NCBI GenBank assembly: GCA_029862185.1
Contig: JAOTXX010000025.1
Span: forward strand, 1-50,744
Length of the DNA: 50,744 nucleotides
Direction: 5' to 3'
From: Myxococcales bacterium
Lineage (GTDB): Bacteria > Myxococcota_A > Polyangia > Polyangiales > Houyiibacteriaceae
Under the pieces are notes generated by a model, which was not told the origin of the DNA, did no database searches, and worked only from the letters and a program-made list of their open reading frames with translations. Both the position numbers and the translations under genes were made by a program. Below, piece after piece: positions 24,765 through 34,968 of the stretch (positions within the stretch are counted from its first letter, which is position 1; each line of letters starts with the position of its first letter).

Positions 24765-26108
24765 ATGTTGGCGGCGACCAGAGCAGCAGCAGGTGGCAGG
24801 TCCTCGGATCTGCTGAGCTCACGCTCGATCAAACACGTGGTGGTCCTCGGTGCCAATGGCGCGATGGGCCTCGGAAGCGGCGCGCTGTTCACGACGGCGG
24901 TACCGCGGGTGACCTTCTTGGCGCGAACCAAGGACAAGGCCGACGGCGGGCTTTCCGCAGCGGTGAAGATGGTGCGGTCGAGCACGGTGGCAAAGCGAGT
25001 CGACACCGGCAGCTACGACGCGGACTTCGATCGGGTGGTCGGAGAAGCCGACCTCATCTTCGAGGCGGTCACCGAGCAGCTCCCGCTCAAGAAGGAGTTT
25101 TTCGACCGTATCGACAAGGTGCGCCGTCCCGATTCGATCGTCGCGACCGTGACGTCGGGTCTGTCGATCAATCAGCTCGCCGAAGGTCGGAGCGATTCCT
25201 TCCGCAAGAACTTCCTGGGCCTGCACTTCTTCAACCCGCCGAACGTCATCGTCGGAACCGAGCTGATCGCGGGGAAGGACACCGACCCGAAGCTGGTCGA
25301 CTTCCTCGACGAGTACTGCACGAAGCTTCTCGGGCGCGCCATGGTTCGAACGGCGGACACCGCGGGCTTCGCCGGCAACCGAGTCGGCTTCAAGCTGCTC
25401 AACGAGTGCGCGATCCTCGCCGAGGAGCACGGCCCGCTGCTGATAGACGAGCTCGTCGGTCCGTATACCGGACGCGCTCTGACACCGCTTGCCACGGTCG
25501 ACCTGGTTGGCTGGGACATCCATCGCGCGATCGTCGACAATATCTACGAGCTCGCCCCGGACGAAGCGCACGAGACCTTGAAACTTCCGAGCTACATGGC
25601 CGACCTGATGGCCAAGGGTGTCCTCGGCCGCAAGACGGGCGCGGGGTTTTTCGGGAAGGACGACGGCGGACACCGCATCGTGCTCGACCCGAAGACGCGG
25701 AAGTACGTTCCGAAGGCTTCGATTTCGCGGCCGGACCTCAGCTTCATCGACGAGATCGCGAATCTGCACCGTGTAGGCCGCTACGTCGAAGGCATGCAGG
25801 CCTTCGCGGCAGCAACCGGTCCGTATGCCGCAATCGCGCAGAAAGTGATCGCCGGATACATCAGCTACTCGTTCCACCGGGTCGGCGAGGTCACCGACGA
25901 CATCTCCGGCATCGACCGCATCATGGGGTACGGATTCAACTGGGCGCCGCCGAGCGTCTTGGTCGACACGATTGGCGTCCGGCCCACCATTCAGATGATT
26001 GAAAAGGCTGGGCTCCCGGTGCCGCCTGCACTTGCAAACGCCCAAGAGGGCACGACTTTCTTCGATGACCCACAGGTCAATGTGGGCAAGTTCTTCGTCG
26101 CTGCGTGA
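24765..26108 (+). CDS. 3-hydroxyacyl-CoA dehydrogenase (monofunctional)
   Basis: A 447-residue NAD-dependent 3-hydroxyacyl-CoA dehydrogenase without a crotonase domain. The nucleotide-binding motif is slightly unusual: [15 protein letters not shown] near residue 25. The catalytic His motif is [12 protein letters not shown], and two C-terminal dehydrogenase domains follow, the first with [13 protein letters not shown] and KTGAGFF. It oxidises 3-hydroxyacyl-CoA to 3-ketoacyl-CoA. The ribosome site AAAGGAAAAGAG precedes the ATG. The thiolase gene follows after 22 bases, giving a two-gene beta-oxidation set that lacks its own enoyl-CoA hydratase, so it must borrow one. Confidence 0.9.
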   Translation: MLAATRAAAGGRSSDLLSSRSIKHVVVLGANGAMGLGSGALFTTAVPRVTFLARTKDKADGGLSAAVKMVRSSTVAKRVDTGSYDADFDRVVGEADLIFEAVTEQLPLKKEFFDRIDKVRRPDSIVATVTSGLSINQLAEGRSDSFRKNFLGLHFFNPPNVIVGTELIAGKDTDPKLVDFLDEYCTKLLGRAMVRTADTAGFAGNRVGFKLLNECAILAEEHGPLLIDELVGPYTGRALTPLATVDLVGWDIHRAIVDNIYELAPDEAHETLKLPSYMADLMAKGVLGRKTGAGFFGKDDGGHRIVLDPKTRKYVPKASISRPDLSFIDEIANLHRVGRYVEGMQAFAAATGPYAAIAQKVIAGYISYSFHRVGEVTDDISGIDRIMGYGFNWAPPSVLVDTIGVRPTIQMIEKAGLPVPPALANAQEGTTFFDDPQVNVGKFFVAA

Positions 26109-26130
26109 GCGAAAGGTTTTGGTGAAAGAA

Positions 26131-27366
26131 ATGGCACAGGTTCCAGCAGTCTACGTTCTCGGCGGCTACCAGACCGACTTTGCTCGCAACTGGAGCAAAG
26201 AAAAGAAGCACTTCGTCGCGATGATGCGCGAAGCGGTACTCGGCGCGCTCGAGAAAACGAAGATCGAGCCAGGCGACATCGAAGTCGCTCACACCGGCAA
26301 CTTCGCTGCAGAGCTCTACAGCAAACAAGGGCACCTCGGCGCGTTCTTTTTGGAGATCGACCCGGCGTTCAGCGGGCTTCCGACGTCGCGTCACGAGGCA
26401 GCATGCGCATCGGGCAGCATCGCGATCCTAGCTGCTTCGGCGGAAATCGAAGCGCAACGCTACGACTTGGCCTGCGTGGTCGGCGTCGAGCAGATGAAAA
26501 CCGTCGGTGCCGGAGAAGGCGGCGACTTCCTCGGCACAGCCGCCTGGTACGAGCTCGAGGCCAAGGGAATCGAATTCCCGTTCCCCAAGCTCTTCGGGAA
26601 GCTCGGCGACGAGTACGACAAGCGCTACGGGCTCAAGGACGAGCACCTCGCGGAGATCAGCACGATCAACTACGCAAATGGCAAGCTCAATCCAAATGCG
26701 CAGACGCGCACTTGGTATATGAACTACGAGCACGCGATGAGCCGGGACGAGTTCAACGGCAGCATCGGCGGGCGGATCCACATCTCGGATTGCTCGCAGG
26801 TGACCGACGGCGCGGCTGCGCTGCTTCTTGCGTCACCCGCATACGCGAAGAAGTGGGCCGACCGCATGGGCGTGCCGCTCGAATCGATTCCGCGCATCAA
26901 GGGCTGGGGCCACAACACGGCTCGGATGCGCTTCGAGGACAAGGTCGCCGAAAGCAAGGGCGCGGAGTACGTCCTGCCGCATGTGCGGAGCACGGTCACC
27001 AGCGCCATGAAGCGCGCCGGCATCGCCGACGTGAGCGGTATCGACGCGATCGAAACCCACGATTGCTTCACCACCTCCGAGTACATGGCGATCGACCATT
27101 TCGGCCTCACCGCGCCCGGCGAAAGCTGGAAGGCGATCGAAGCCGGCGATATCGCGCTGGGCGGCAAGACCCCCATCAACCCAAGCGGCGGCCTCATCGG
27201 CGCCGGCCACCCTGTCGGCGCCACCGGTGTCCGCCAGGCGCTCGACTCGTTCAAGCAGGTCAAGGGCGAAGCTGGCGAGTACCAAGTCGAAGGCGCCAAG
27301 AACGTCCAGACCTTGAACATCGGCGGTTCCGGCACGACCAGCGTCAGCTTCGTCGTCGGAACCTGA
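26131..27366 (+). CDS. SCP-2-type thiolase (acetyl-CoA acyltransferase)
   Basis: A 411-residue thiolase of the sterol-carrier/SCP-x branch. The nucleophile is C92 in [13 protein letters not shown], and the catalytic His is in [20 protein letters not shown]. The C-terminal Cys of classical thiolases (CxGxG) is not found; the end reads [16 protein letters not shown], as in this branch. It splits 3-ketoacyl-CoA to acetyl-CoA and a shorter acyl-CoA, often with branched or sterol side-chain substrates. The ATG at 26131 is used; a GTG at 26122 with AAAGG upstream would add three residues and is equally possible. Same operon as the dehydrogenase before it. Confidence 0.88.
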   Translation: MAQVPAVYVLGGYQTDFARNWSKEKKHFVAMMREAVLGALEKTKIEPGDIEVAHTGNFAAELYSKQGHLGAFFLEIDPAFSGLPTSRHEAACASGSIAILAASAEIEAQRYDLACVVGVEQMKTVGAGEGGDFLGTAAWYELEAKGIEFPFPKLFGKLGDEYDKRYGLKDEHLAEISTINYANGKLNPNAQTRTWYMNYEHAMSRDEFNGSIGGRIHISDCSQVTDGAAALLLASPAYAKKWADRMGVPLESIPRIKGWGHNTARMRFEDKVAESKGAEYVLPHVRSTVTSAMKRAGIADVSGIDAIETHDCFTTSEYMAIDHFGLTAPGESWKAIEAGDIALGGKTPINPSGGLIGAGHPVGATGVRQALDSFKQVKGEAGEYQVEGAKNVQTLNIGGSGTTSVSFVVGT

Positions 27367-27380
27367 TTCCCAACGGGAGA

Positions 27381-27403
27381 CACCGGGGTCGAGGACCCCG
27401 GTG
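27381..27403 (+). terminator. Stem-loop between thiolase and proS
   Basis: A perfect 10-base-pair GC-rich stem (27381-27390 with 27394-27403) with a 3-base GAG loop. It lies 14 bases after the thiolase stop and 33 bases before the proS start. No T-run follows, so it is not a standard intrinsic terminator. It could attenuate read-through, protect the upstream mRNA end, or act in the proS leader. Confidence 0.5.
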
Positions 27404-27436
27404 GAAACCCTCCGCCCTGCCTGCTACGACGGCGCG

Positions 27437-29152
27437 ATGCGATACTCGCGCGCCTTCATTCCGACGCTCAAGGAAGTTCCCAAGGACGCGACCATGCCGT
27501 CGCATGTGCTCATGCTTCGCGCGGGGTACGCGCGAATGGTTGGCGCCGGAATCTACGAGCTGCTCCCTCTGGGGACGCGGGTTCTCCACAAAATCGAGCA
27601 AATCGTCCGTGAAGAGATGGACGCGGCCGGCGCGCAAGAGTTGCTCATGCCGACCTTCGTGCCCGGAGAGTACTTCAAGGAAACCGGGCGCTGGGACCTG
27701 TACGGCCCTACCCTCCTACGCATCAAGGATCGCAAGGGTGGCGAATACCATCTGGCGCCAACGCACGAAGAGATCATCACCGACCTCGTGCGTCGCGAGG
27801 TCAAGAGCTATCGGCAGCTCCCTCTGAATCTCTACCAGATCCAACTGAAGTACCGCGACGAGCCACGACCTCGGGCAGGGCTGCTTCGTTGCCGCGAGTT
27901 CATCATGAAGGACGCATACTCCTTCGATGTCTCCGAAGAAGCGGCGCTGAAGAGCTACGAGCAGATGCGCGACACCTATCACCGCATCTTCAAGCGGCTT
28001 GGGCTCGAGTACCGTGTGGTCGAGGCGGATAGCGGCGCAATCGGGGGTAAGCAGAGCGCCGAGTTTCAGGTCCTGGCGCAAACGGGGGAGGACTGGATCG
28101 TCGCCTGCGGCGCCTGCGACTACGCGGCCAACGCAGAGGTCGCGCAAGCCGGCCCGGCAGCGCCCCCGGCGAACGGTGCGGCCGACTTGCAGCCGCTCGA
28201 GAAGGTCAAAACACCCGACACCCGGTCGATCGAAGAGGTCGTGCGCTTCTTTGGCGGTGAAACCACGGCAGCCCATACACTCAAGTCACTGTTCTATGTT
28301 GCCGGCGAAGACGTCTACCTGGCGATCGTTCGCGGTGACCACGAAGTCAACGAGCTCGGCTTGGCCCGACACTTGGGCGTCGAAGAGGTCCTTCTTGCTT
28401 CCGATGCTGCCGTGAAGGAAGCGACCGGAACGGAGGTTGGATTCGTCGGCCCGGTCGGATTCGCCGGGCGCATCGTCGCAGACCCGGACGCGGTCGCCGT
28501 GCCAAACGCGATCGCGGGTGCCAGCGAAACTCCCTACCACTACAAGAACGTCAACCACGGCCGGGACTTCGAAGCGGAGGTCGCGTCGATCCGGCAAGCC
28601 GCCTCCGGCGACCCCTGCCCGAATTGCGACGGCAAGCTCGAGCTCTACCGCGGCATCGAAGGCGGCCACATCTTCGTCCTCGGCACCCATTACAGCGACA
28701 AGATGCAAGCAACCTTCCTCGACGAAGAAGGGAGCAGCCAATCGATCGTCATGGGCTGTTACGGTATCGGCGTCAGTCGCCTGATCGCCGCCATCATGGA
28801 GCAACACCACGATGAGCACGGAATCCGTTGGCCGATCCACGTCGCGCCCTATCCAGTGATCATCACGCCGATTGGCAAGGAGGAGGCGCCTCTGACCAAG
28901 GCCACCGAGATCTACGACGCGCTCCGTGCGGAGGGTGTCGGCGCCCTCCTCGATGACCGCTCCGAGCGGCCGGGGGTGAAGTTCAAAGATGCCGATTTGC
29001 TAGGGATTCCCCTCAGAGTCACGGTGGGATCCCGGGGCCTCAAGCAGGGCACCGTCGAGCTGAAGAAGCGCACGGAAAGCGAGTCGCAAGACGTGCCGAT
29101 CGACGGTGCCGTGTCCGCCGTTCTCACGGCTATCGCCGACCTCGAGGGCTGA
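27437..29152 (+). CDS. proS: Prolyl-tRNA synthetase (bacterial type with editing domain)
   Basis: A 571-residue class II synthetase, matching E. coli ProS (572). It charges tRNA-Pro and edits mis-charged alanine. The opening MRYSRAFIPTLKEVPKDA, the motif-2 region YRDEPRPRAGLLRCREFIMKDAYSF, motif 3 CYGIGVSRLIAAIMEQ and the C-terminal anticodon domain (SERPGVKFKDADLLGIPLRVTVG) are all present. The editing (INS) domain between motifs 2 and 3 is kept, about residues 220-400. The ATG at 27437 fits the family; a GTG at 27401 would add 12 odd residues and overlap the stem-loop. A small membrane-protein gene follows after 4 bases. Confidence 0.96.
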   Translation: MRYSRAFIPTLKEVPKDATMPSHVLMLRAGYARMVGAGIYELLPLGTRVLHKIEQIVREEMDAAGAQELLMPTFVPGEYFKETGRWDLYGPTLLRIKDRKGGEYHLAPTHEEIITDLVRREVKSYRQLPLNLYQIQLKYRDEPRPRAGLLRCREFIMKDAYSFDVSEEAALKSYEQMRDTYHRIFKRLGLEYRVVEADSGAIGGKQSAEFQVLAQTGEDWIVACGACDYAANAEVAQAGPAAPPANGAADLQPLEKVKTPDTRSIEEVVRFFGGETTAAHTLKSLFYVAGEDVYLAIVRGDHEVNELGLARHLGVEEVLLASDAAVKEATGTEVGFVGPVGFAGRIVADPDAVAVPNAIAGASETPYHYKNVNHGRDFEAEVASIRQAASGDPCPNCDGKLELYRGIEGGHIFVLGTHYSDKMQATFLDEEGSSQSIVMGCYGIGVSRLIAAIMEQHHDEHGIRWPIHVAPYPVIITPIGKEEAPLTKATEIYDALRAEGVGALLDDRSERPGVKFKDADLLGIPLRVTVGSRGLKQGTVELKKRTESESQDVPIDGAVSAVLTAIADLEG

Positions 29153-29156
29153 GCAG

Positions 29157-29351
29157 ATGGGCACCAGCGACCAAGAATACGAAACACCAAAGCGGCGCAC
29201 GGCGTTGCTCTTGATCGCCTTTGTCTTGCTCGTCGGAATCGGTGTCGTCACCGTGCTGCAACCCGAGGTCGAAGACGAGCCGAGCGAGGATCCGGCCGGC
29301 GAAATCGAGACGAGCGAGGCGCAGGGAGCGGACAAAACTTTGCAGGAATGA
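29157..29351 (+). CDS. Small single-helix membrane protein with acidic tail
   Basis: A 64-residue protein starting 4 bases after the proS stop. It has a short charged N-terminus ending in KRR, then one hydrophobic helix (about 15-34, ALLLIAFVLLVGIGVVTVL), then a strongly acidic tail (EVEDEPSEDPAGEIETSE). The positive-inside rule puts the tail outside the cytoplasm. No family recognised. Tight spacing to proS suggests it is translated, but there is no direct proof. Confidence 0.6.
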   Translation: MGTSDQEYETPKRRTALLLIAFVLLVGIGVVTVLQPEVEDEPSEDPAGEIETSEAQGADKTLQE

Positions 29352-29383
29352 AGCGCTCTCGGGCCGATTGCGTATAAAGAGTC

Positions 29384-31813
29384 GTGCATGCAACGCGATC
29401 TTTGCGCCCCACCTCCCAAATTTGTAATGTTATAGGGAGCTTGGCCATTCGCGTCCCCATACCAGCGGCCCTCACGGCGCTGATCTTCGCATTGCTTTCG
29501 GTGCGGGCATACGCATCGCCCGACGTCCCCATGTGCATCGCGGAAGCGCCCAACGCGAGCAGCGCTCCGATCGACCGTAGTCCATGGCGCGGACCCATGT
29601 GCGGTCCGTACTTCAACGCATTCGCGGTCGCTGAGGTTCAGCCGCTCAAGACACGAGCCATCGAAGCCTATCGCGAAGCCGGCGAGCAGATTTTGGCGGC
29701 GAACTACGAAGGGGCCCGCCTGCAGCTCGACCTGGCCCTTCAGGGGCTCCCCCGAATCAGCGATCGCATCGCACTGCAGATCGCTCGGCTGGAGCTTCTT
29801 CGGAATCGACCGGAACGGGCCGCGGAGTTCTTCCGGGAGGCCTCAGATAGCCCCCATGAATCGGTCCGAGTCGAAGCTGAATTCGGCAGGGCGCTGGCGC
29901 TGCTTCGCTCGAATGACCCAGGCGCGGACCAGGCCCTCTATGACCTTTTGGTGACCTACCCCTCGGTGCCCGATGCGACCGAGCTTCTCTTCGAGCATGC
30001 GCAGAGCCTCATGCGCCGATCGCGCTACGGGGAGGCGATGCAGGTGATGCACACGGTTCGCGTCGATTACCCGGGAACCCGAACGGCGGCCTGGGCCGAG
30101 TCCGAGCTCGCACGCCTGAACGCGCGAGGCCACGACACGCCCACGATATCCGACGAAGAGCGGGTGCGCCGGGCGCGCCACCTCGTTCGCACTGGCCCGC
30201 TCGACGAAGCCAAGGGGACGATCCGAGAGCTCCTCGACAGCCCTCTATCGGGAACCCTGCACGCAGAGGTTCACTACTTGGCGGGTCGACTCGCGCGAGA
30301 CGAGGGGCGCTGGCTGGCGGCAGAGTCATACTTGCGCACGGCGCAACTCTTTCCGATCGAAGACGTCGCGAAGGCCCAACACATCGAAGACCGCGCGAGC
30401 GACATGGCGGAAACCGTGGGGGCCCGAGACCCCAAGCGTGCGCGCCTGCAGCTCGCCAACTTGCGTTTGGGCCGCTCCGACGCGTCGATTCCGACCAACC
30501 GGATCGTCGACATGGTTCGCGTAGCTTCGGCAGCGGGGCTTCACGAGGAGGTCGACGGTCTCCTCATCGCTTTGAGCAAGCGAGCCGCGGCGCCCTCTGC
30601 CCGTCTATTCGAGGCTGCGATGGCCGCCGTGGGGACGGGCGGCGAAGGACTGATCATCGGACTTCTGCAGCCGATCGCGAAGCGCCCCGGATCTCGCTTG
30701 CGAACAGCCGCCATCTATCATCTGGCCAGAGCCCACGAGCGCGCCCAGCGGCCTGCGCAGGCGGCCCTGTTCTTCGCCCGGGCGCGGGCCGAAGCCGCGC
30801 TCGTCGGGGACGACTACTACGCGCTTTGGGCCAGCAACGGGCTAATGCGCATGGAGCAAGGCGCCCCGAACCCGGCAGAGGAGGGGCTCTCCAATCCCGA
30901 AGACCAGGCCGTTCCCCGCCCTCCGCGGACATCCAACCGCACGCTCGCCAAACAGCTCCAGCCGATCGGCGAGCGGCACCTGAACAGCTACCCGTGGATC
31001 GCGCGCGCGGTGGACCTACTGCGGTTGGGAGAGCGAGACGCCGCAACGGCCGAGTTGTTCGAGGCCTATCTGAGTTGGCGCGAGGCGCTCGGGAAGCCCG
31101 TCGCGCGGGCTGGACTGAACTGCGTGGCGCGTTCAGACGGCAGACCGCAAGAAACGATTGCGAGTGATGTTCGGGCTGCCCGACTCGATCTCTCCGATGA
31201 TGATCGTAGGACGCTTTCGATGGTGGCCGCGACTCTTGGCGACATGGGCACCGCCGGTGGCTTTGCCGGTCCGGGCTTCATCGAGACGCTGCCGCGCGCG
31301 TACGAATGGCTCGTCGTGCCAGCCGCGAGGCGATACGGACTCGACCCCAATCTCTTGCTCGCCGTGATGCGAGTCGAAAGCGCCTATCAAAAGCACATCG
31401 TGTCGTACGCAGGTGCCGTCGGTCTCATGCAAATCATGCCTCGGACAGGACAGCTGATCGCCCATACGCTCGGCCACGACGACTTCACTCCCGCCGACCT
31501 CCTCGACCCGGACCTCAATCTGGAGTTCGCTGCCTGGTACCTGACCTCCCTGATCCAGCGTTTCGACGGGCATCTTCCGCTCGCGATCGCCGCGTACAAC
31601 GGCGGGCCGCACAATGTGCGTCGCTGGATTCAAGAGGGTGCGGCGGACGCCCCGCTCGATGTCCTCCTGGAGCGGATTCCCTACACCCAGACTCACCGAT
31701 ACGTCCGTAAGGTTCTGGTCCACTACGAGGCCTACAGGAAGCAGCGGGAGCTTGCGATGCCGCAGCTCTCGGTCCACCTACCGGAGCCGCGCATCGATCC
31801 ACTGGCCTTCTAA
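29384..31813 (+). CDS. Slt70-like soluble lytic transglycosylase with TPR-like superhelix
   Basis: An 809-residue periplasmic protein. A signal peptide-like segment (about 20-44, PAALTALIFALLSVRAYA) precedes a long alpha-superhelical region of TPR type (about 85-560). The C-terminal SLT domain carries the catalytic Glu665 in LLAVMRVESAYQKHIVSYAG, then AVGLMQIMPRTGQ and IAAYNGGPHNVRRWI, which are family signatures. It cleaves peptidoglycan to 1,6-anhydro-muropeptides. The start is uncertain: ATG 29384, or an in-frame TTG at about 29441 that would give a more typical signal peptide. It is likely to be separate from proS, as a 32-base gap with no ribosome site precedes it. Confidence 0.9.
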   Translation: MHATRSLRPTSQICNVIGSLAIRVPIPAALTALIFALLSVRAYASPDVPMCIAEAPNASSAPIDRSPWRGPMCGPYFNAFAVAEVQPLKTRAIEAYREAGEQILAANYEGARLQLDLALQGLPRISDRIALQIARLELLRNRPERAAEFFREASDSPHESVRVEAEFGRALALLRSNDPGADQALYDLLVTYPSVPDATELLFEHAQSLMRRSRYGEAMQVMHTVRVDYPGTRTAAWAESELARLNARGHDTPTISDEERVRRARHLVRTGPLDEAKGTIRELLDSPLSGTLHAEVHYLAGRLARDEGRWLAAESYLRTAQLFPIEDVAKAQHIEDRASDMAETVGARDPKRARLQLANLRLGRSDASIPTNRIVDMVRVASAAGLHEEVDGLLIALSKRAAAPSARLFEAAMAAVGTGGEGLIIGLLQPIAKRPGSRLRTAAIYHLARAHERAQRPAQAALFFARARAEAALVGDDYYALWASNGLMRMEQGAPNPAEEGLSNPEDQAVPRPPRTSNRTLAKQLQPIGERHLNSYPWIARAVDLLRLGERDAATAELFEAYLSWREALGKPVARAGLNCVARSDGRPQETIASDVRAARLDLSDDDRRTLSMVAATLGDMGTAGGFAGPGFIETLPRAYEWLVVPAARRYGLDPNLLLAVMRVESAYQKHIVSYAGAVGLMQIMPRTGQLIAHTLGHDDFTPADLLDPDLNLEFAAWYLTSLIQRFDGHLPLAIAAYNGGPHNVRRWIQEGAADAPLDVLLERIPYTQTHRYVRKVLVHYEAYRKQRELAMPQLSVHLPEPRIDPLAF

Positions 31814-31833
31814 TGGCATTGTAAGGGGTGGAC

Positions 31834-32943
31834 ATGTCCGAAGCGGTGGATGCGGTGGTGATCGGCGCAGGCGTGGTTGGCCTCGCATGCGCGTACGAGC
31901 TCTCGAAGAGGCTCGACTCGGTGCTGGTTCTCGAGCGGGAAGTGGGTCCCGGACGCGAGATCTCGAGCCGAAATAGCGGAGTGGTGCACGCGGGGATCTA
32001 CTATCCTCAGAGCTCGCTGAAGACGCGGCTCTGTATCGAAGGAAATCGTCGCCTCTACGCCTGGTGCGAAGCGCACGACGTGCCTCACAAGCATACCGGG
32101 AAGCTCATCGTCGCTACGAGCGCAGAGGACGAGGAACGTCTTCGCACGATCGCCCGCCATGCACGAGACGTGGGGGCAGGCGACCTTCGTCTCATGACCG
32201 GGGCCGAGGCACGCGATCAGGAACCAGAGCTGCGCTGCGAGCTAGCGCTTCACTCTCCGACCTCCGGGGTCGTCGACGTGCACGAATTCATCGCGAGCCT
32301 CGTGCACCAGATCATCGAAGCCGACGGCATGGTCGTCTATCACACGGGGGTCGACTCGATCCAGAAGACCGAAGCTGGGTGGCTCGTTCAAACCACGGAC
32401 AGCACGGGAAGCCAGATGGAGCTCTTGGCTCGGCGCGTGGTGAACTCGGCGGGTCTTTCGGCGCTCGATGTCGCAGAGAGGTCCGGCCTCGCCGACGCTG
32501 AGAGACCGTGGCAGCTGTACCCGTGCAAGGGCTCGTACTTCGCGCTCGGCTCCGGCGCTCCCAAGACGCGCAACAGCCTGATCTATCCACTGCCTTCGGG
32601 CGGAGGGCTTGGTGTTCACATCACTGCGGACATCACTGGATCGCGACGCGCCGGCCCGGATGCCGAGTTCATCGATACGATCGACTACGCGGTCGACGAG
32701 TCGCGCGCCGAGCGTTTTGCCAAAGCCGTCGCTCGATACCTCCCGGCAATCCGCCCAGAGCACTTGACGCCGGACTATTGCGGGATCCGGCCGAAGCTGG
32801 TCGGTCCCGCGGGTGGATTCGCGGACTTCGTGATTCGCCGTCCAGAGTCACAGCCCGGCATGGTGCATCTGATAGGCATCGAATCTCCAGGGCTTACCGC
32901 TGCCCTTGCGATCGGCGCCCACGTGTCCAATCTGATCCCTTAG
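31834..32943 (+). CDS. lhgO: L-2-hydroxyglutarate oxidase / FAD-dependent oxidoreductase
   Basis: A 369-residue FAD enzyme of the L2HGDH/LhgO family. The FAD-binding motif is VVIGAGVVGLACAYEL at the N-terminus. The family hallmarks are SSRNSGVVHAGIYYPQSSLKTRLC, the C-terminal YCGIRPKLVGP and IGIESPGLTAALAIG. It oxidises L-2-hydroxyglutarate to 2-oxoglutarate, a repair step for side-products of 2-oxoglutarate metabolism, and passes electrons to quinone or oxygen. The ATG at 31834 has AAGGGG 6-7 bases upstream; a GTG at 31828 is also in frame. It follows the transglycosylase by 20 bases and precedes trxB. Confidence 0.87.
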   Translation: MSEAVDAVVIGAGVVGLACAYELSKRLDSVLVLEREVGPGREISSRNSGVVHAGIYYPQSSLKTRLCIEGNRRLYAWCEAHDVPHKHTGKLIVATSAEDEERLRTIARHARDVGAGDLRLMTGAEARDQEPELRCELALHSPTSGVVDVHEFIASLVHQIIEADGMVVYHTGVDSIQKTEAGWLVQTTDSTGSQMELLARRVVNSAGLSALDVAERSGLADAERPWQLYPCKGSYFALGSGAPKTRNSLIYPLPSGGGLGVHITADITGSRRAGPDAEFIDTIDYAVDESRAERFAKAVARYLPAIRPEHLTPDYCGIRPKLVGPAGGFADFVIRRPESQPGMVHLIGIESPGLTAALAIGAHVSNLIP

Positions 32944-32997
32944 GGGTTGCGCTACTCGCTGGGCGTATGCATAACCCGGGCGTCAAAAAGGAGCACC

Positions 32998-33945
32998 ATG
33001 AGCCATCGACTCTTGATCATCGGAAGCGGACCTGCAGCCCACACGGCAGCGATTTACGCGGGGCGCGCCGAGTTGAAACCCGTGCTCTTCGAAGGCTTCA
33101 TGGCTGGAGGCATCGCCGCCGGCGGCCAGTTGACGACGACCACCGACGTCGAGAACTACCCGGGCTTCCCCGAGGGCATCATGGGCCCGGACATGATGGA
33201 TCGCTTTCGTGCGCAATCGGAGCGCTTCGGCACGACGATCTACACCGAGACGGTCAATGAGATCGACTTGTCGAGCCGGCCGTTCCGCTTCAAAGCCGAC
33301 GCCCAGGAGGGCAGCGCCGACTCGGTCATCATCGCGACCGGCGCAACGGCCAAGCGGCTCGAGATCCCAGGCGCCAACGATGGCGAGCTCTGGCAGAAGG
33401 GCATCTCGGCGTGCGCGGTCTGCGACGGCGCGCTGCCGGCGTTCCGCAATCAGCCTCTTGCGGTGATCGGCGGGGGCGACTCCGCGGTCGAGGAGGCGTC
33501 CTTTCTCACAAAATACGGCTCGACGGTGTACCTGGTTCACCGGCGCGACGAGCTCCGCGCCTCGAAGATCATGCAGCAGCGCGCGTTGGACAATCCGAAA
33601 ATCGAGATCCTCTGGTCGCACGTCGTCACGCAGGCCAAGGGCGCGGATTTCCTCGAGGCGGTTCGTGTCAAAGACCTGAAGACGGACGAGGAACGAGACA
33701 TCCCCGTGGCAGGTCTCTTCTTCGCGATCGGACACACGCCCAACACCGCGTTCTTGAACGGTCAAATCGACACCGACGAGCAGGACTACATCGTGACGAA
33801 GCCCGATTCGACGCAGACCAACATTCCAGGGGTGTTCGCCGCGGGCGACGTCCAGGACAAGAAGTGGCGCCAGGCGATTACCGCGGCCGGAAGCGGTTGC
33901 ATGGCCGCCCTCGAGGCCGAGCAATTTCTAGCCGGCCACGGATAG
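32998..33945 (+). CDS. trxB: Thioredoxin reductase
   Basis: A 315-residue low-molecular-weight thioredoxin reductase, the usual size. It reduces thioredoxin with NADPH. FAD motif [20 protein letters not shown], redox-active C139-A-V-C142 ([12 protein letters not shown]), NADPH motif [16 protein letters not shown] and the C-terminal FAD motif [23 protein letters not shown] are all present. AAGGAG precedes the ATG at 32998. The GGDSA motif followed by HRRDELRAS fits an NADPH enzyme. It is convergent with the metallophosphoesterase gene. Confidence 0.95.
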   Translation: MSHRLLIIGSGPAAHTAAIYAGRAELKPVLFEGFMAGGIAAGGQLTTTTDVENYPGFPEGIMGPDMMDRFRAQSERFGTTIYTETVNEIDLSSRPFRFKADAQEGSADSVIIATGATAKRLEIPGANDGELWQKGISACAVCDGALPAFRNQPLAVIGGGDSAVEEASFLTKYGSTVYLVHRRDELRASKIMQQRALDNPKIEILWSHVVTQAKGADFLEAVRVKDLKTDEERDIPVAGLFFAIGHTPNTAFLNGQIDTDEQDYIVTKPDSTQTNIPGVFAAGDVQDKKWRQAITAAGSGCMAALEAEQFLAGHG

Positions 33946-33956
33946 GCCAGCGCAGC

Positions 33957-34943
33957 TCAGGAGTTGAAGCCGGCGTTGTTGCCGTTTCGGCGTTCGCGCT
34001 TTTGCTGCTTGCGGAGCACGGCCTGCGCCCGGCGCTCCTTGGTCTTTTCGGAGGGAATGCGACCTGGATGGGCCTCCTGCTCGCCGTGATGCTCGTCGAA
34101 GGCGCCCGGCTGCGTCCCGAGCTCGAAGAACGCCACCTCTCGCTTGGCTCGCTCACCCAATCGCAGAGGAACGATCGCGGCCCCCACCCCGGCGCCGACG
34201 TAGACCGCACCTTTGGGGTCCTCGGTGTCCCGCGAACCATAGAGCCCGTGGATGTACTTGTGCCCGGCGAGCTTCCCGACGGAGAGCTCGTGCAGCCGCG
34301 CGACCGTGATCTGCCCGGCGTGCGTATGACCGGAGAAGACGAGCGGAACCCCAGCCTCCCAAAGCGCATCGGCTTCCTCAGCGATGTGTGAGAGCCCGAT
34401 GACCGGCAAGTCGGCGCGCAAGCCCTTGACAGCGGCACGTCGCTCCGCATGACCGGTATAGGCATCGTCGAGGCCGACGACTTGCAAGGCTTGGTGCCCG
34501 ACGTGAATGGTGGTGTTCGCATTGTCGAGCACCTCGGCTCCGCCTCGTCGAAGCGCCTTTCGCACCGGGCCCGCTCCCGCCCAGTGATCGTGATTGCCGA
34601 GGACGGCGAACACTGGCGCGTCGATCTGGCTGATCACATCTGTCAGATCGTCGAGATACACCTGGCTGTGACAGACGAAATCGCCGCTAATGACCACGAT
34701 ATCCGGGTTTCCAGCGTTGGTCATCGAAACCGCGTCGTACTGAACCTCCATTGGCGTGACCCGGCCCACGTGCAGGTCCGTCAAGTGCGCGACCCGTACT
34801 CCTTCGAGGTGCTCGAGAAAACACTCCGGGCCGGCGAACCGGCGAATGCGAAACCGGCGCGAGCTATCGTGCCAGGGGTCGCGCTCGCGCAGCAGCTTCT
34901 TTCGAAACTTCCGTAGCCCTTCGATGGTTGCCGATCGGCTCAT
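33957..34943 (-). CDS. Metallophosphoesterase (YaeI/calcineurin-like)
   Basis: A 328-residue calcineurin-type phosphoesterase with the complete metal motif set: DLHVGR (near 55), SGDFV (near 86), GNHDHW (near 116), and GHTHAGQ (near 204). Such proteins act on phosphate esters, including UDP-diacylglucosamine or phospholipids. The C-terminus is a basic tail (KTKERRAQAVLRKQQKRERR) beyond the catalytic fold. The N-terminus carries a basic region and no clear transmembrane helix, unlike YkuE, which has a Tat signal. Its substrate is unknown. It lies 25 bases downstream of the small membrane gene that follows feoB, in the same direction. Confidence 0.87.
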   Translation of the reverse strand: MSRSATIEGLRKFRKKLLRERDPWHDSSRRFRIRRFAGPECFLEHLEGVRVAHLTDLHVGRVTPMEVQYDAVSMTNAGNPDIVVISGDFVCHSQVYLDDLTDVISQIDAPVFAVLGNHDHWAGAGPVRKALRRGGAEVLDNANTTIHVGHQALQVVGLDDAYTGHAERRAAVKGLRADLPVIGLSHIAEEADALWEAGVPLVFSGHTHAGQITVARLHELSVGKLAGHKYIHGLYGSRDTEDPKGAVYVGAGVGAAIVPLRLGERAKREVAFFELGTQPGAFDEHHGEQEAHPGRIPSEKTKERRAQAVLRKQQKRERRNGNNAGFNS

Positions 34944-34968
34944 TTCTAGTTCAATGTAGTTCTTCTGG

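Noticed and set aside
26403-27827. 474-codon plus-strand frame
   Set aside because: Arg-rich shadow of the SCP-type thiolase and proS, which have full catalytic motifs in their own frames.
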